DNA from: DASSBR01 sp035701285
GTDB taxonomy: Bacteria; Pseudomonadota; Gammaproteobacteria; Natronospirales; DASSBR01
Length of the DNA stretch: 14,310 nt
Direction of reading: 5' to 3'
NCBI GenBank assembly: GCA_035701285.1
Contig: DASSNT010000088.1
Coordinates: 1 to 14,310 of the forward strand
Shown here: positions 1 through 7,338 of the stretch, piece by piece
Layout: the number at the start of each line of letters is the position of its first letter
How positions within the stretch are numbered: the stretch's first letter is position 1
Notes under the pieces: model-generated
Database searches by the model: none
The model's input: only the letters and a program-made list of their open reading frames with translations
What the model was told of the DNA's origin: nothing
Position numbers and translations under genes: made by a program

Positions 1-1
1 A

Positions 2-199
2 GCCGAGTTCGGCGCGGTGCGGGAAATCTTCCCGGACAGCTTGTTGATTAACATAGAAAATGCCGGCGATTTTCGCATTCCGGCCGAGGCAGTCGAGGCG
101 GTGCATTTCAAGAAGGTCATCGTCGACTGCAGCAAGCTCGACGAGCGCGTCCGCGCTGCCATCGCTCACGCGCACGATGGAGAAACGGGGCCGGAGTGA
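2..199 (+). CDS. C-terminal part of a small PRC-barrel/DUF2171-like protein
   Basis: The reading frame is open from the window edge, so the gene starts upstream. Only the last 65 residues are visible. The tail has alternating strands around 'FPDSLLINIENAG' and 'IPAEAVEAVHFKKVIVD', followed by a helix rich in Ala and His. This pattern resembles PRC-barrel/DUF2171-type proteins, in which a short beta-barrel is followed by 'IP...V..V....V.LD' and a terminal helix. That family assignment is from memory and moderate. A GTG at position 17 could be read as a start, but the upstream residues (AEFGAV) continue the barrel-like pattern, so it is probably internal. The TGA stop abuts the ATG of the histidine kinase with no gap, so the two are probably co-transcribed and translationally coupled. 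Confidence 0.6.
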   Translation, partial: AEFGAVREIFPDSLLINIENAGDFRIPAEAVEAVHFKKVIVDCSKLDERVRAAIAHAHDGETGPE

Positions 200-1324
200 A
201 TGCAGGATAGCGTCCCGGTAGCAAACGAGGATCTGCTCCGCCTGATGGCCGAACAGGCGACGACTCATGCCATCATGCTCATAGGTACCGATGCCCGAGT
301 CCGATGGTGGAGTCCGGGCGCCGAGCGCATCTTTGGTATCCCGAGCAGCGATATGCGGGGTCAGGATATTTCCAAAACGTTTATTGCCGAAGATATCGAC
401 AGAGGCGTGCCCGATCACGAGATGGCGGTCGCCAAAGCGAGCGGAGCGGCGGAGGACGATCGCTGGATGGCCCGCGCCGACGGCTCGCGATTCTGGGCCG
501 GGGGTGTGCTGATTGCGCTGCGCGATGAGCGCGGCGACTTGCTCGGCTTCGGCAAGATTTTGCGCGATCGCACCGAAGTCAGGGAACAACTCGACGCTTA
601 CCGCAACCGGCTCGAAGCTGCGGCCGCGACAGATCGCCGCAAGGACGTGTTTCTGTCGACCCTGTCGCACGAGCTTCGCAATCCTCTCGCGCCACTGAGC
701 AATGCCGCGCAAATCATCCGGATGACGGGCAAGACGGCGCCTGAGCTGGAGACCCCGCTGAAAATTATTGAACGGCAGATCGCCAGTCTGCAGCGGCTCG
801 TTGATGATCTGCTGGATGTATCGCGGATCGGCAGCGGCAAAATCGAACTCCGCAAAGAAAAGGTTGCCCTCGACGAAGTCGTGCATTCGGCTGTCGAGAC
901 CGCCCGGCCGGCCGTGGATGGCCGGCGCCACCGGCTGGAGGTGTTACTGCCGCCGACATCCATCATCATCGAGGCGGATCCGGCGCGGCTGCGGCAAGTC
1001 TTCGTGAACCTGATCAACAATGCCGCCAAGTACACGCCCGAAGGCGGCAACATCTGGATCAATGGCACGGTTGAGGGCGACGAGGTGGTTGTGCATGTTC
1101 GGGATACCGGCGTCGGCATTCCGCACGACGTGTTGCCGCGCATCTTCGAGTTGTTCACCCAGGTCGAATCTTCGCGATCCCAGTCGCAGGGTGGGATGGG
1201 GATAGGCCTCAATCTCGTCAAGAATCTGGTGACGCTTCATGGAGGCTCGGTGCAGGTTCGCAGCGATGGGGAGAATAAGGGGAGCCGATTCACGGTACGG
1301 CTTCCGGTCGAAGCTCGGCTTTAG
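200..1324 (+). CDS. PAS-domain sensor histidine kinase
   Basis: This is a 374-residue sensor kinase that would autophosphorylate on a histidine and pass the phosphate to an unknown response regulator. A PAS domain occupies roughly residues 15-125 ('ARVRWWSPGAERIFG', 'GFGKILRDRTE'). The HisKA dimerisation domain has its phosphoacceptor at H157 in 'FLSTLSHELRNPLAPL'. The HATPase domain has its N-box at N270-N274, the G1 box 'DTGVGIP' at 302-308, the F-box 'IFELF' at 315-319 and the G2 box 'GGMGIGL' at 331-337. All the motifs needed for activity are present. No transmembrane segment is evident, so it is probably a cytosolic sensor. The linker 'ATDRRKDVFLSTLSHELRNPLAPL' region is typical of kinases that often carry a C-terminal receiver domain, which is absent here. 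The ATG follows the preceding stop directly, and GGAG at 193-196 can serve as SD. Confidence 0.93.
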   Translation: MQDSVPVANEDLLRLMAEQATTHAIMLIGTDARVRWWSPGAERIFGIPSSDMRGQDISKTFIAEDIDRGVPDHEMAVAKASGAAEDDRWMARADGSRFWAGGVLIALRDERGDLLGFGKILRDRTEVREQLDAYRNRLEAAAATDRRKDVFLSTLSHELRNPLAPLSNAAQIIRMTGKTAPELETPLKIIERQIASLQRLVDDLLDVSRIGSGKIELRKEKVALDEVVHSAVETARPAVDGRRHRLEVLLPPTSIIIEADPARLRQVFVNLINNAAKYTPEGGNIWINGTVEGDEVVVHVRDTGVGIPHDVLPRIFELFTQVESSRSQSQGGMGIGLNLVKNLVTLHGGSVQVRSDGENKGSRFTVRLPVEARL

Positions 1325-2916
1325 CCGCCCAGCCGCGTGTCCTCGAGATCGACATCGCGTTCAACCCGGCGCCGCACGCCATCGGTGATGCGGCCTTCGT
1401 TGCGCAGGCGCAGCAGCGTTTCCCGTTCCGCCTGCAGCACTTCCCGCTGCAGGCGCTGCGACGCCTTCGAACGTTCTTCGTAATCGATCTCATCGTCTCC
1501 GGCCTCTTCTTCGAACCGCGCCGCAAACCGGCGCCGGCGGCGCTCGTAGACTTGCCGCAGCGTTTCCGCCGTTTCTTCAGTCACCCACTCCTCGCTCGCC
1601 AGTTCCTCGATACGCGCCAGCGCCGCCTCGGCGGTGCGCAGCCGCGCCTCGGCCTCTTCGCGCTCGTCCGCGGCGTGGCTGCCGGTAAGCTTCAGGCCGC
1701 GGGCCAGCAGCGGCAGCGTCAGGCCCTGCGGCACCATCGTTATCAGAATCACGCAGAAGGTGACGAACAGCATCACGTTGCGGCCCGGGAACGCCGAACC
1801 ATCGGCGATCGTGAGCGGCACCGCCAGTGCCAGCGCGAGCGAGATGCCGCCGCGCATGCCGGCGTAGGCGACCACTGTCACCCGCTGCCATGAACCGTAC
1901 GCTTCGCCCTCGCGCGCGCGGCGGCTGAACAGGCGCGGGATATAGGCGAGGGGAAATGCGCTCAGTGCGCGCGCGGCAATCACGGCGAGCACGATCAGCC
2001 CGGCGTCGCGCAGCAGCAGCGGCATCGAGTAGCCTTCGATCGCGTGCAGGATGCCGGGGAGCTGCAGGCCGATCAGCAGAAACAGCAACGAGTTGAGCAG
2101 GAACGGCAGCACTTCCCAGACCTCGAACATCTGCAGCCGGCTGCGCGGGCCGCTCATCTCCGGCGAGTACCAGCCGAGGTACAAGCCCGCCGCGACCGCC
2201 GCCAGTACGCCGGATACGTTCAGCTTGTTGGCCGGTATGTAGGCCGCGTAGCTGGTCAGCAGCGAGATGGTGATCTCGACGAGCCGGTCGTTCACGCGGC
2301 GCCGGATCTGGCGCACGATCCAGCCGATGATCAAACCGATGGCGATGCCGCCGACCACGTACAGCACAAAAGTCAGCACGGCGCCGCCGGCGGAAAAGTG
2401 CCCGCTGAAGGCGACGCCCAGCGCAACGTGATAAAGCACCAGCGCCACGCCGTCGTTAATCAGGCTTTCGCCTTCGAGGATCGTGATGATTTGCCGCGGC
2501 ACGCCGAGGCGGTCGGCGATCGCATTGATGGTGATCGGGTCGGTGGGTGCGACGATGGCACCCAGCACGAACGCCGCCGCCCACGGCAGCCCGATGGCGA
2601 GATGCGAGACCCAGGCGACGATGACGCCGGTGATGAGCGTCACGCCACCGCCCAGCGACGCAATCGCGGTCAGGTTTTTCTTCAGTTCCTGCGGCGACGC
2701 AAAGAACGCGGCCGAATAGAGGATCGGCGGCAGAAACACCAGCAGCACCAGGCCCGGCGGCAACGTCGCCTCGGGCATGATCGGGATGAAACCGAGCGCG
2801 AGCCCGCCCAGCACCAGCACCACCGGGTACGGCGCGCGAATGTAGCGGGCGAGCGTCACGAACCCGGCGACCGCGGCCAGCAGGCCAAAGATCAAGAAAT
2901 CCCATTGTCCGGTCAT
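1321..2916 (-). CDS. CPA1-family Na+/H+ (or K+/H+) antiporter
   Basis: This 531-residue inner-membrane protein exchanges protons for Na+ or another monovalent cation, for pH and salt homeostasis. About twelve hydrophobic segments span residues 1-400. CPA1 hallmarks are visible: 'APTDPI' near 123-128 and the paired Asn-Asp 'NDG' at 154-156, which forms the ion-binding site in the family. The C-terminal ~120 residues are highly charged and rich in Glu and Arg ('EEAEARLRTAEAALARIEEL'), which suggests a cytoplasmic coiled-coil or regulatory tail as in TIGR00831-type antiporters. No strong SD precedes the ATG. It is still chosen because translation begins with a short polar segment followed by the first membrane helix. 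The gene is convergent with the kinase and their stop codons overlap by two bases. Whether the substrate is Na+ or K+ cannot be read from the sequence. Confidence 0.92.
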   Translation of the reverse strand: MTGQWDFLIFGLLAAVAGFVTLARYIRAPYPVVLVLGGLALGFIPIMPEATLPPGLVLLVFLPPILYSAAFFASPQELKKNLTAIASLGGGVTLITGVIVAWVSHLAIGLPWAAAFVLGAIVAPTDPITINAIADRLGVPRQIITILEGESLINDGVALVLYHVALGVAFSGHFSAGGAVLTFVLYVVGGIAIGLIIGWIVRQIRRRVNDRLVEITISLLTSYAAYIPANKLNVSGVLAAVAAGLYLGWYSPEMSGPRSRLQMFEVWEVLPFLLNSLLFLLIGLQLPGILHAIEGYSMPLLLRDAGLIVLAVIAARALSAFPLAYIPRLFSRRAREGEAYGSWQRVTVVAYAGMRGGISLALALAVPLTIADGSAFPGRNVMLFVTFCVILITMVPQGLTLPLLARGLKLTGSHAADEREEAEARLRTAEAALARIEELASEEWVTEETAETLRQVYERRRRRFAARFEEEAGDDEIDYEERSKASQRLQREVLQAERETLLRLRNEGRITDGVRRRVERDVDLEDTRLGG

Positions 2917-3075
2917 GGTTTAACAATGACAGATGTCGCCGGGCTTCATGGATAGCGGATAACCCGTAGTTGTGATTCCCTAAGGTGTGCCGCCATAGGG
3001 TCTGACGCCATCTTGCCGGGTGCCTGCGGCATGCGTAGGGTTGGAAGTGAATCCGACTGGCAAGGAACGCCAACG

Positions 3076-3423
3076 ATGAAAGGAGAACAACTGGCCCGGG
3101 CACTGGGCGTGTTCAGTATTGGCCTCGGGCTGGCCGAACTGCTGGCGCCGGCGCGGACCGGCAGGTACCTCGGCATGCACCGGACCGGATTGATCCGGGC
3201 TTGCGGCGGCCGCGAAATTGCCGCCGGTGCGAGCATCCTGGCGCAACCGCGGCAGGCACGCTGGCTGTGGTCGCGCGTCGGCGGCGACATGCTCGATCTG
3301 GGCGCGCTGGTCTGGACGCTGACCAAGCGAAACAGCAAGCGCCGCAATGTAGGGCTGGCGCTCGGCGCGGTCGCGGCAGTCACCGCGATCGATGTCCTTT
3401 GCGCGCGGCAGCTGGAGAGCTGA
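3076..3423 (+). CDS. Small four-helix membrane protein, DUF4267-like
   Basis: This 115-residue protein has four hydrophobic segments at about 8-24, 43-57, 69-83 and 92-110. The sequence 'ARALGVFSIGLGLAELLAP', the 'GGREIAAGASIL' block and 'WLWSRVGGDMLDLGAL' match a domain found alone or fused ahead of an SRPBCC (cyclase/dehydrase-like) domain in proteobacteria. The SRPBCC half is absent here. The frame is open further upstream to position 3013. I chose the ATG at 3076 because hydrophobic, family-like sequence begins there and AAGGA lies about 11 bp upstream, whereas the 21 preceding residues look non-coding. It is the first gene of a probable four-gene operon, with a 2-bp gap to the MobA-like gene. 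Biochemical function unknown. Confidence 0.8.
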   Translation: MKGEQLARALGVFSIGLGLAELLAPARTGRYLGMHRTGLIRACGGREIAAGASILAQPRQARWLWSRVGGDMLDLGALVWTLTKRNSKRRNVGLALGAVAAVTAIDVLCARQLES

Positions 3424-3425
3424 CG

Positions 3426-4145
3426 ATGCAAGCCCTCGCTTTGAATTCACTTGTCGAAGACGAAGACCCGTCGATTGGACTGGTCATCCTGGCGACCGAC
3501 GCGCGGGTGCGCTTGCGCCGCAATCGCCGCCGCGCCCGTTATCGCGGCAAGACGTTGCTGTGGCAGACGGTCGACGCCGCGCTCGCGTCGAGCTGCCGGC
3601 CGGTGGTCGTCGTGCTCGGCGCCCGCGACGCGATCCTGCGCGACGAAATCGCCACCACCAACGAACCCGGCCGGCTGAAGGTCGTCGTGAATTGGGCGTG
3701 GCAGGAAGGGATCAGCTCATCCATCCGGCAGGGCGTGACGGCGCTGGACGCGTCGCCGCGTCGAGTCGACGCGGCGATCTTCGTGCGTACGCGGCTGGCG
3801 CCGGCGGCTGGCGTGATCGAAGGCCTGGTGGCGGCTTACCAGGCCGGCCGAGGACCGGTCGTCGCATCGCCAAACCAGCGCACCGGGTACGGCTTGCCGA
3901 CGCTGGTTCACCGCAAACTGTTCCCCGAGTTGCTGCGCCTGCACGGCGCGCAGGGCCTGGAACACGTCATACAGCGCCACCACCCGCGTCCGGGCACCTT
4001 TTCAGCCCAGCATTCAAAGGCGCGTTACCGAATTGCGCGCGACTATATCGGAGGGAAGCATGAAGGCAGTACGCATACATCGCTTCGGCGGCCCCGAAGT
4101 CATGGCGATCGAGGATCTGCCAGTCCCGCAACCGCGGGACGATGA
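3426..4145 (+). CDS. Degenerate MobA-like nucleotidyltransferase homologue
   Basis: This 239-residue protein aligns along most of its length with the MobA-like NTP-transferase fold (molybdopterin cytidylyl/guanylyltransferase type). Matching blocks include 'RYRGKTLLWQTVDAAL' (38-53), 'PVVVVLGARDAI' (59-70), 'WQEGISSSIRQGV' (92-104), 'GYGLPTLVHRKLFPELL' (154-170) and a 'GAQG' block at 174. The catalytic signatures are altered. The N-terminal LAAGxSxRMGxxK nucleotide loop reads LATDARVRLRRNR (22-34), with the usual spacing but without its glycines and lysine. The metal-binding DQP region reads RTRL (121-124). The ATG has GGAGA at 3414-3418. The stop lies 86 bp inside the next gene, and the last ~29 residues look like out-of-frame sequence. 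It could be a non-enzymatic relative or a decaying gene. The frame is intact, so it may still be expressed. Confidence 0.75.
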   Translation: MQALALNSLVEDEDPSIGLVILATDARVRLRRNRRRARYRGKTLLWQTVDAALASSCRPVVVVLGARDAILRDEIATTNEPGRLKVVVNWAWQEGISSSIRQGVTALDASPRRVDAAIFVRTRLAPAAGVIEGLVAAYQAGRGPVVASPNQRTGYGLPTLVHRKLFPELLRLHGAQGLEHVIQRHHPRPGTFSAQHSKARYRIARDYIGGKHEGSTHTSLRRPRSHGDRGSASPATAGR

Positions 4146-4995
4146 GATATTGCTGCGCGTTCGCGCGGCGAGCGTCAATCCTGTCGATTACAAAACCCGC
4201 TCCGGGCAGTATCCGAAGGTCAGCGAAGACCAGCTGCCGATGACGCTGGGGCGCGACGTGTCCGGCATCGTCGAGCGCTGCGGCGCGAACGTCGATTCGT
4301 TTGCGCCCGGCGATGAAGTCTACGCGCTGTTGCAGACCGACCACGGCGGCTTCGCCGACTACGCCATCGTGCCGGCGGCCGACGCGGCGCTCAAACCGCC
4401 GTCGCTCAGTCATGTCGAGGCCGCGGCCGTGCCGCTCGCGGCGCTGACGGCCTGGCAAGGCCTGTTCGATTACGGGCGGCTTGAGCAGGGCGAGCACGTA
4501 CTGATTCACGGCGGCGGCGGGGGCGTCGGCCACTTCGCCATCCAGTTCGCCGTGGCCCGCGGCGCGCGCGTCACCACTACCGTCTCAACCCCCGATATCA
4601 CGTTTGCGCGCGACCTGGGCGCCGATGCCGTTATCGACTATAAGACCCAGCGCTTCGATGAGCTGGTGCACGATGTCGATCTGGTACTCGACCTGGTCGC
4701 CGGCGAGACCCAGGAGCGTTCGTGGTCGGTGCTGAAGCGCGGTGGCCGGTTGGTGTCGGCGCTGGGAGAGCCGTCGCACGAGCACGCCTCTCGGCGTGAC
4801 CCGGACGCGCAGGGTATCGGCTTTCTGGTGGAACCCAATGGCGCGGAACTGACGGCGATCAGCGACTGGATCACCGATGGCAAGGTGCGGCCGTGCGTGC
4901 AGGCGACGTTCCCGTTGGAACAGGCCCGCGACGCCGAGCAGCGCCAGGAAAACGAGCACGTGCAGGGCAAGCTGGTCCTGGAAATAGCCGCGTAA
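4060..4995 (+). CDS. Zinc-independent MDR oxidoreductase, quinone oxidoreductase type
   Basis: This 311-residue cytosolic enzyme belongs to the medium-chain dehydrogenase/reductase superfamily and probably reduces quinones or enones with NADPH. The N-terminal GroES-like domain begins 'MKAVRIHRFGGPEVM' and contains 'RAASVNPVDYKTRSG' and 'LGRDVSGIVERCG'. The Rossmann domain has the nucleotide loop 'HGGGGGVGHFAIQFA' from H140, followed by 'LGADAVIDYKTQ', a common MDR element. The zinc ligands of classical alcohol dehydrogenases are not evident. The ATG at 4060 has a strong GGAGGG at 4050-4055. An in-frame upstream start at 4033 has no comparable SD. The SD lies inside the MobA-like gene, so translation may be coupled. 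The SDR gene follows 18 bp later. Confidence 0.92.
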   Translation: MKAVRIHRFGGPEVMAIEDLPVPQPRDDEILLRVRAASVNPVDYKTRSGQYPKVSEDQLPMTLGRDVSGIVERCGANVDSFAPGDEVYALLQTDHGGFADYAIVPAADAALKPPSLSHVEAAAVPLAALTAWQGLFDYGRLEQGEHVLIHGGGGGVGHFAIQFAVARGARVTTTVSTPDITFARDLGADAVIDYKTQRFDELVHDVDLVLDLVAGETQERSWSVLKRGGRLVSALGEPSHEHASRRDPDAQGIGFLVEPNGAELTAISDWITDGKVRPCVQATFPLEQARDAEQRQENEHVQGKLVLEIAA

Positions 4996-5013
4996 ACGCG
5001 CTGGAGGTTTTTA

Positions 5014-6030
5014 ATGGCAATTCAACTCAAACCCGTTCACCAGCAGGTTGTTGTGATTACCGGCGCCTCCAGCGGGATCGGCCTGGCCGCCGCCCACGCG
5101 TTTGCGGTCAAGGGCGCGAAAGTGCTGCTGGCCGCTCGCGACGACCGGGCGCTGGACGAAGTCGTGCGACAGATCGAGGCGAAAGGCGGACAAGCGGCTT
5201 ACGTGGCCGCGGATGTCGGTCGGCGCGAAGACGTACAGGCGATCGCCGACAAGGCGATCGAGCGCTACGGCGGCTTCGACACCTGGGTCAACAACGCCGG
5301 TGCGAGCATCTACGGCAAGCTCGACGAAGTCAGCGACGAAGATCACCACCGCTTGTTCGACACCAATTTCTGGGGGCTGGTATATGGTTCGCAGATCGCG
5401 GTCAGGCATTTGAAGCAGCGCGGGGGCGCGCTGATCAACCTGGGCAGCGTGGCCTCCGATGTGTCGCTGCCGCTGCAGGGCATGTACTCGGCGAGCAAGC
5501 ATGCCATAAAAGGCTACACGGACTCGCTGCGGCTCGAACTGGAACAGGAAGGCGCGCCGGTGTCGGTGACGCTGATCAAACCGCACTCGATCGCCACGCC
5601 ATTCGCGCAGCATGCGAAGAACTACACCGGTCGCGAACAGACGCTGCCGCCGCCGGTCTACAAGCCGGAAGACGTGGCCGCCGCGATTGTGCATGCGGCC
5701 GCGCATCCGGAACGCGACATCTACGTCGGCGGTGCCGGCAAGGTCATGAGTACCTTCAACAAGAATTTCCCCAGCGCCATGGACTGGATGAGCCGGTCGA
5801 CAATGGGCGACATGCAGCAACGCGCTAAGATCGACAACACGCGCGAAGACGGCTTGACCCAGCCCGGCGAAGGCGGCCGCATCGAAGGCCGCTATCCCGA
5901 CCGGCACCCCCGCCACACGCGCTACACGCCGGCGTCTCTGCACCCGGTGATGACCGGCATGCTGGCCGCCGCGGCCGGCATTGCCGCGGCCGGAATGGCG
6001 CGCGGCGGCCGCCATCGGCGGGTGGATTAG
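5014..6030 (+). CDS. Short-chain dehydrogenase (SDR) with C-terminal membrane tail
   Basis: This 338-residue NAD(P)-dependent oxidoreductase is of the classical SDR type. The cofactor loop TGASSGIG is at 16-23, NNAG at 93-96, the catalytic serine S145 and the active-site Y158-x3-K162 ('YSASK'). All catalytic residues are therefore present. Classical SDRs usually end near residue 250. Here a further ~90 residues follow: a polar linker containing 'RYPDRHPRHTRYTP' and then a hydrophobic Ala/Gly-rich segment (about 311-329), ending in basic residues. This suggests anchoring in the inner membrane. The substrate is not predictable. GGAGG at 5003-5007 sets the start, 6 bp ahead of the ATG. It is the last gene of the operon that starts at 3076, and a hairpin follows 10 bp after its stop. 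Confidence 0.92.
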   Translation: MAIQLKPVHQQVVVITGASSGIGLAAAHAFAVKGAKVLLAARDDRALDEVVRQIEAKGGQAAYVAADVGRREDVQAIADKAIERYGGFDTWVNNAGASIYGKLDEVSDEDHHRLFDTNFWGLVYGSQIAVRHLKQRGGALINLGSVASDVSLPLQGMYSASKHAIKGYTDSLRLELEQEGAPVSVTLIKPHSIATPFAQHAKNYTGREQTLPPPVYKPEDVAAAIVHAAAHPERDIYVGGAGKVMSTFNKNFPSAMDWMSRSTMGDMQQRAKIDNTREDGLTQPGEGGRIEGRYPDRHPRHTRYTPASLHPVMTGMLAAAAGIAAAGMARGGRHRRVD

Positions 6031-6040
6031 CCGATCACCT

Positions 6041-6072
6041 GGCTGCCGTCGCGACGCTGGCGACGCGCAGCC
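6041..6072 (+). terminator. Candidate terminator hairpin after the SDR gene
   Basis: GGCTGCCGTCGC (6041-6052) pairs with GCGACG (6060-6065) plus GCAGCC (6067-6072), giving 12 base pairs with a single bulged C and a 7-nt loop. It starts 10 bp after the SDR stop, where an operon end is expected. No T-tract follows, so it may pause or protect transcripts rather than act as a classical intrinsic terminator. Confidence 0.4.
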
Positions 6073-6253
6073 CGTCGGCAGCGCATACGGTGCGGCAGGG
6101 CGCGGTCCGGGGGCTCTGCCACACACTCGCGCTGTTCGCATTCGGCTCAGCAGTACTCGTTGTGCACACGGTCATTCCCGAGCGCCTCGCACACGGGTAG
6201 CGCTGGGCGGCATCATCATCTACGAGATTGGAAATTGCTTGAAGGAGGCAACC

Positions 6254-6709
6254 ATGCGACGTATTTCACTATTGATTCCGGTATTGCTGGCGGCGGGCCT
6301 GGCCGTGGCCGCGCCCGTGGATCTGGGCAAATCCGTAAAACTGACCGTCTCGACCAAGGCGCCTTACGGCGACTACCTGACGGACGTCGACGGCCGTAGT
6401 CTCTATGTCTTTCTCGCCGACAACAGGAGCAGGGAGAGCAAAGCGAGCAACTGCTACGGGCCTTGCACGGCGTCCTGGCCGCCACTCAATACCGCCGATG
6501 ACCCGCTTGCCGGTCCGCGGGTTCAGACCTTGAAGGTCGGCACGATGCAGCGCAGAAACAGCCATGTGCAAGTGACCTACAACGGCTGGCCGTTGTACTA
6601 CTACGCCGGCGACGAAAAGCCGGGGGACACTCGCGGCCAGGATAAACATGGCTTCGGCGCGGAGTGGTACCTGATCTCGCCGGAAGGCCAAATCATCGAA
6701 GCCGAGTAG
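6254..6709 (+). CDS. Secreted Yx(FWY)xxD-motif protein (COG4315-like)
   Basis: This 151-residue exported protein starts with a signal peptide (MRRISLLIPV then a hydrophobic stretch to about A20). It lacks a lipobox cysteine, so it is more likely periplasmic than lipidated. The mature part carries the repeat family PF03640 (function unknown), first as 'YLTDVDGRSLYVFLAD' and again as 'VTYNGWPLYYYAGD'. Between them is the conserved 'CYGPCTASWPPL' block with C67 and C71, which may form a disulfide, and the late 'GDTRGQ' element is also present. AAGGAGG at 6242-6248 places the start at 6254, although the frame is open further upstream to 5981. It sits alone between two hairpin or intergenic regions, so it is probably monocistronic. 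Confidence 0.9.
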   Translation: MRRISLLIPVLLAAGLAVAAPVDLGKSVKLTVSTKAPYGDYLTDVDGRSLYVFLADNRSRESKASNCYGPCTASWPPLNTADDPLAGPRVQTLKVGTMQRRNSHVQVTYNGWPLYYYAGDEKPGDTRGQDKHGFGAEWYLISPEGQIIEAE

Positions 6710-6831
6710 CGGCACGCGCCAGGACAAGATTCGTGGCCGATAGGGGCAGCCCCAAAGGGATCGTTCGATATTGTCGGGCGAAGGTCGCGAGCGTAGCCTG
6801 ACTCGCTCATGGACGGATCGAGGAGGCCAAC

Positions 6832-7266
6832 ATGCAAGTACGAGAGATCATGACGCAAGACCCCGCAGTCTGCACTGCGGATAAATCCATTGCGGACGTC
6901 GCGCGGCTGATGGCCGATAACGATTGCGGCGAGATACCCGTCGTCGACGATCTTGAGAGCCGGAAACCGACAGGCGTCATCACGGATCGCGACATTGCGT
7001 GTCGTGCCGTTGCAAAGGGCAAAGGACCGGACACACGCGTTTCGGAGGTAATGAGCGAAAATGTCGTGACCTGCGAACCGGACGCCGACGCGCAGGACTG
7101 CATGGATAAAATGGAGCGGCATCAGCTGCGGCGCATTCCGATAGTCGACGCGCAAGGCAGAATCTGCGGCATCGTGGCGCAGGCGGATCTCGCCCGCCAG
7201 ACGAGCCACCGCGACACCGCGAGAGTCGTCAGCGACGTTTCACAACCCGCTCAGCCGAGCCTGTGA
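6832..7266 (+). CDS. Two-CBS-domain protein
   Basis: This 144-residue soluble protein consists of a CBS pair (Bateman module) and little else. The first domain spans about 1-60 ('VREIMTQDPAVCTADKSI', 'GVITDRDI'). The second spans about 72-125 ('VSEVMSENVVTCEPD', 'LRRIPIVD', 'GIVAQADLA'). Family members bind adenine nucleotides and sense energy or redox state. No catalytic domain is attached, so it probably acts on a partner protein that cannot be identified here. AGGAGG at 6821-6826, 5 bp ahead of the ATG, fixes the start. A strong hairpin follows its stop. Confidence 0.93.
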   Translation: MQVREIMTQDPAVCTADKSIADVARLMADNDCGEIPVVDDLESRKPTGVITDRDIACRAVAKGKGPDTRVSEVMSENVVTCEPDADAQDCMDKMERHQLRRIPIVDAQGRICGIVAQADLARQTSHRDTARVVSDVSQPAQPSL

Positions 7267-7277
7267 GGTGAGGTGAA

Positions 7278-7316
7278 ACCTTGCAGTCGTGGCCTCACGC
7301 GCCACGACTGCAAGGT
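7278..7316. terminator. Bidirectional terminator hairpin between convergent genes
   Basis: ACCTTGCAGTCGTGGC (7278-7293) and GCCACGACTGCAAGGT (7301-7316) form a perfect 16-bp stem with a 7-nt loop. It lies between the stop of the CBS gene and the stop of the convergent EamA gene. On neither side is there a long T-tract, only short pyrimidine runs. The placement and stem perfection still make shared termination the likeliest role. Confidence 0.65.
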
Positions 7317-7338
7317 CAGCCGTTTCTCGCAATGCGCT

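Noticed and set aside
2044..2955. 303-codon open frame on the + strand opposite the antiporter
   Set aside because: It is antisense to a clear CPA1 antiporter. Its product is dominated by Gln, Arg and His, typical of a GC-rich shadow frame.
5011..6141. 376-codon open frame on the - strand opposite the SDR
   Set aside because: It overlaps a well-supported SDR with all catalytic motifs, and its translation shows no recognisable domain.
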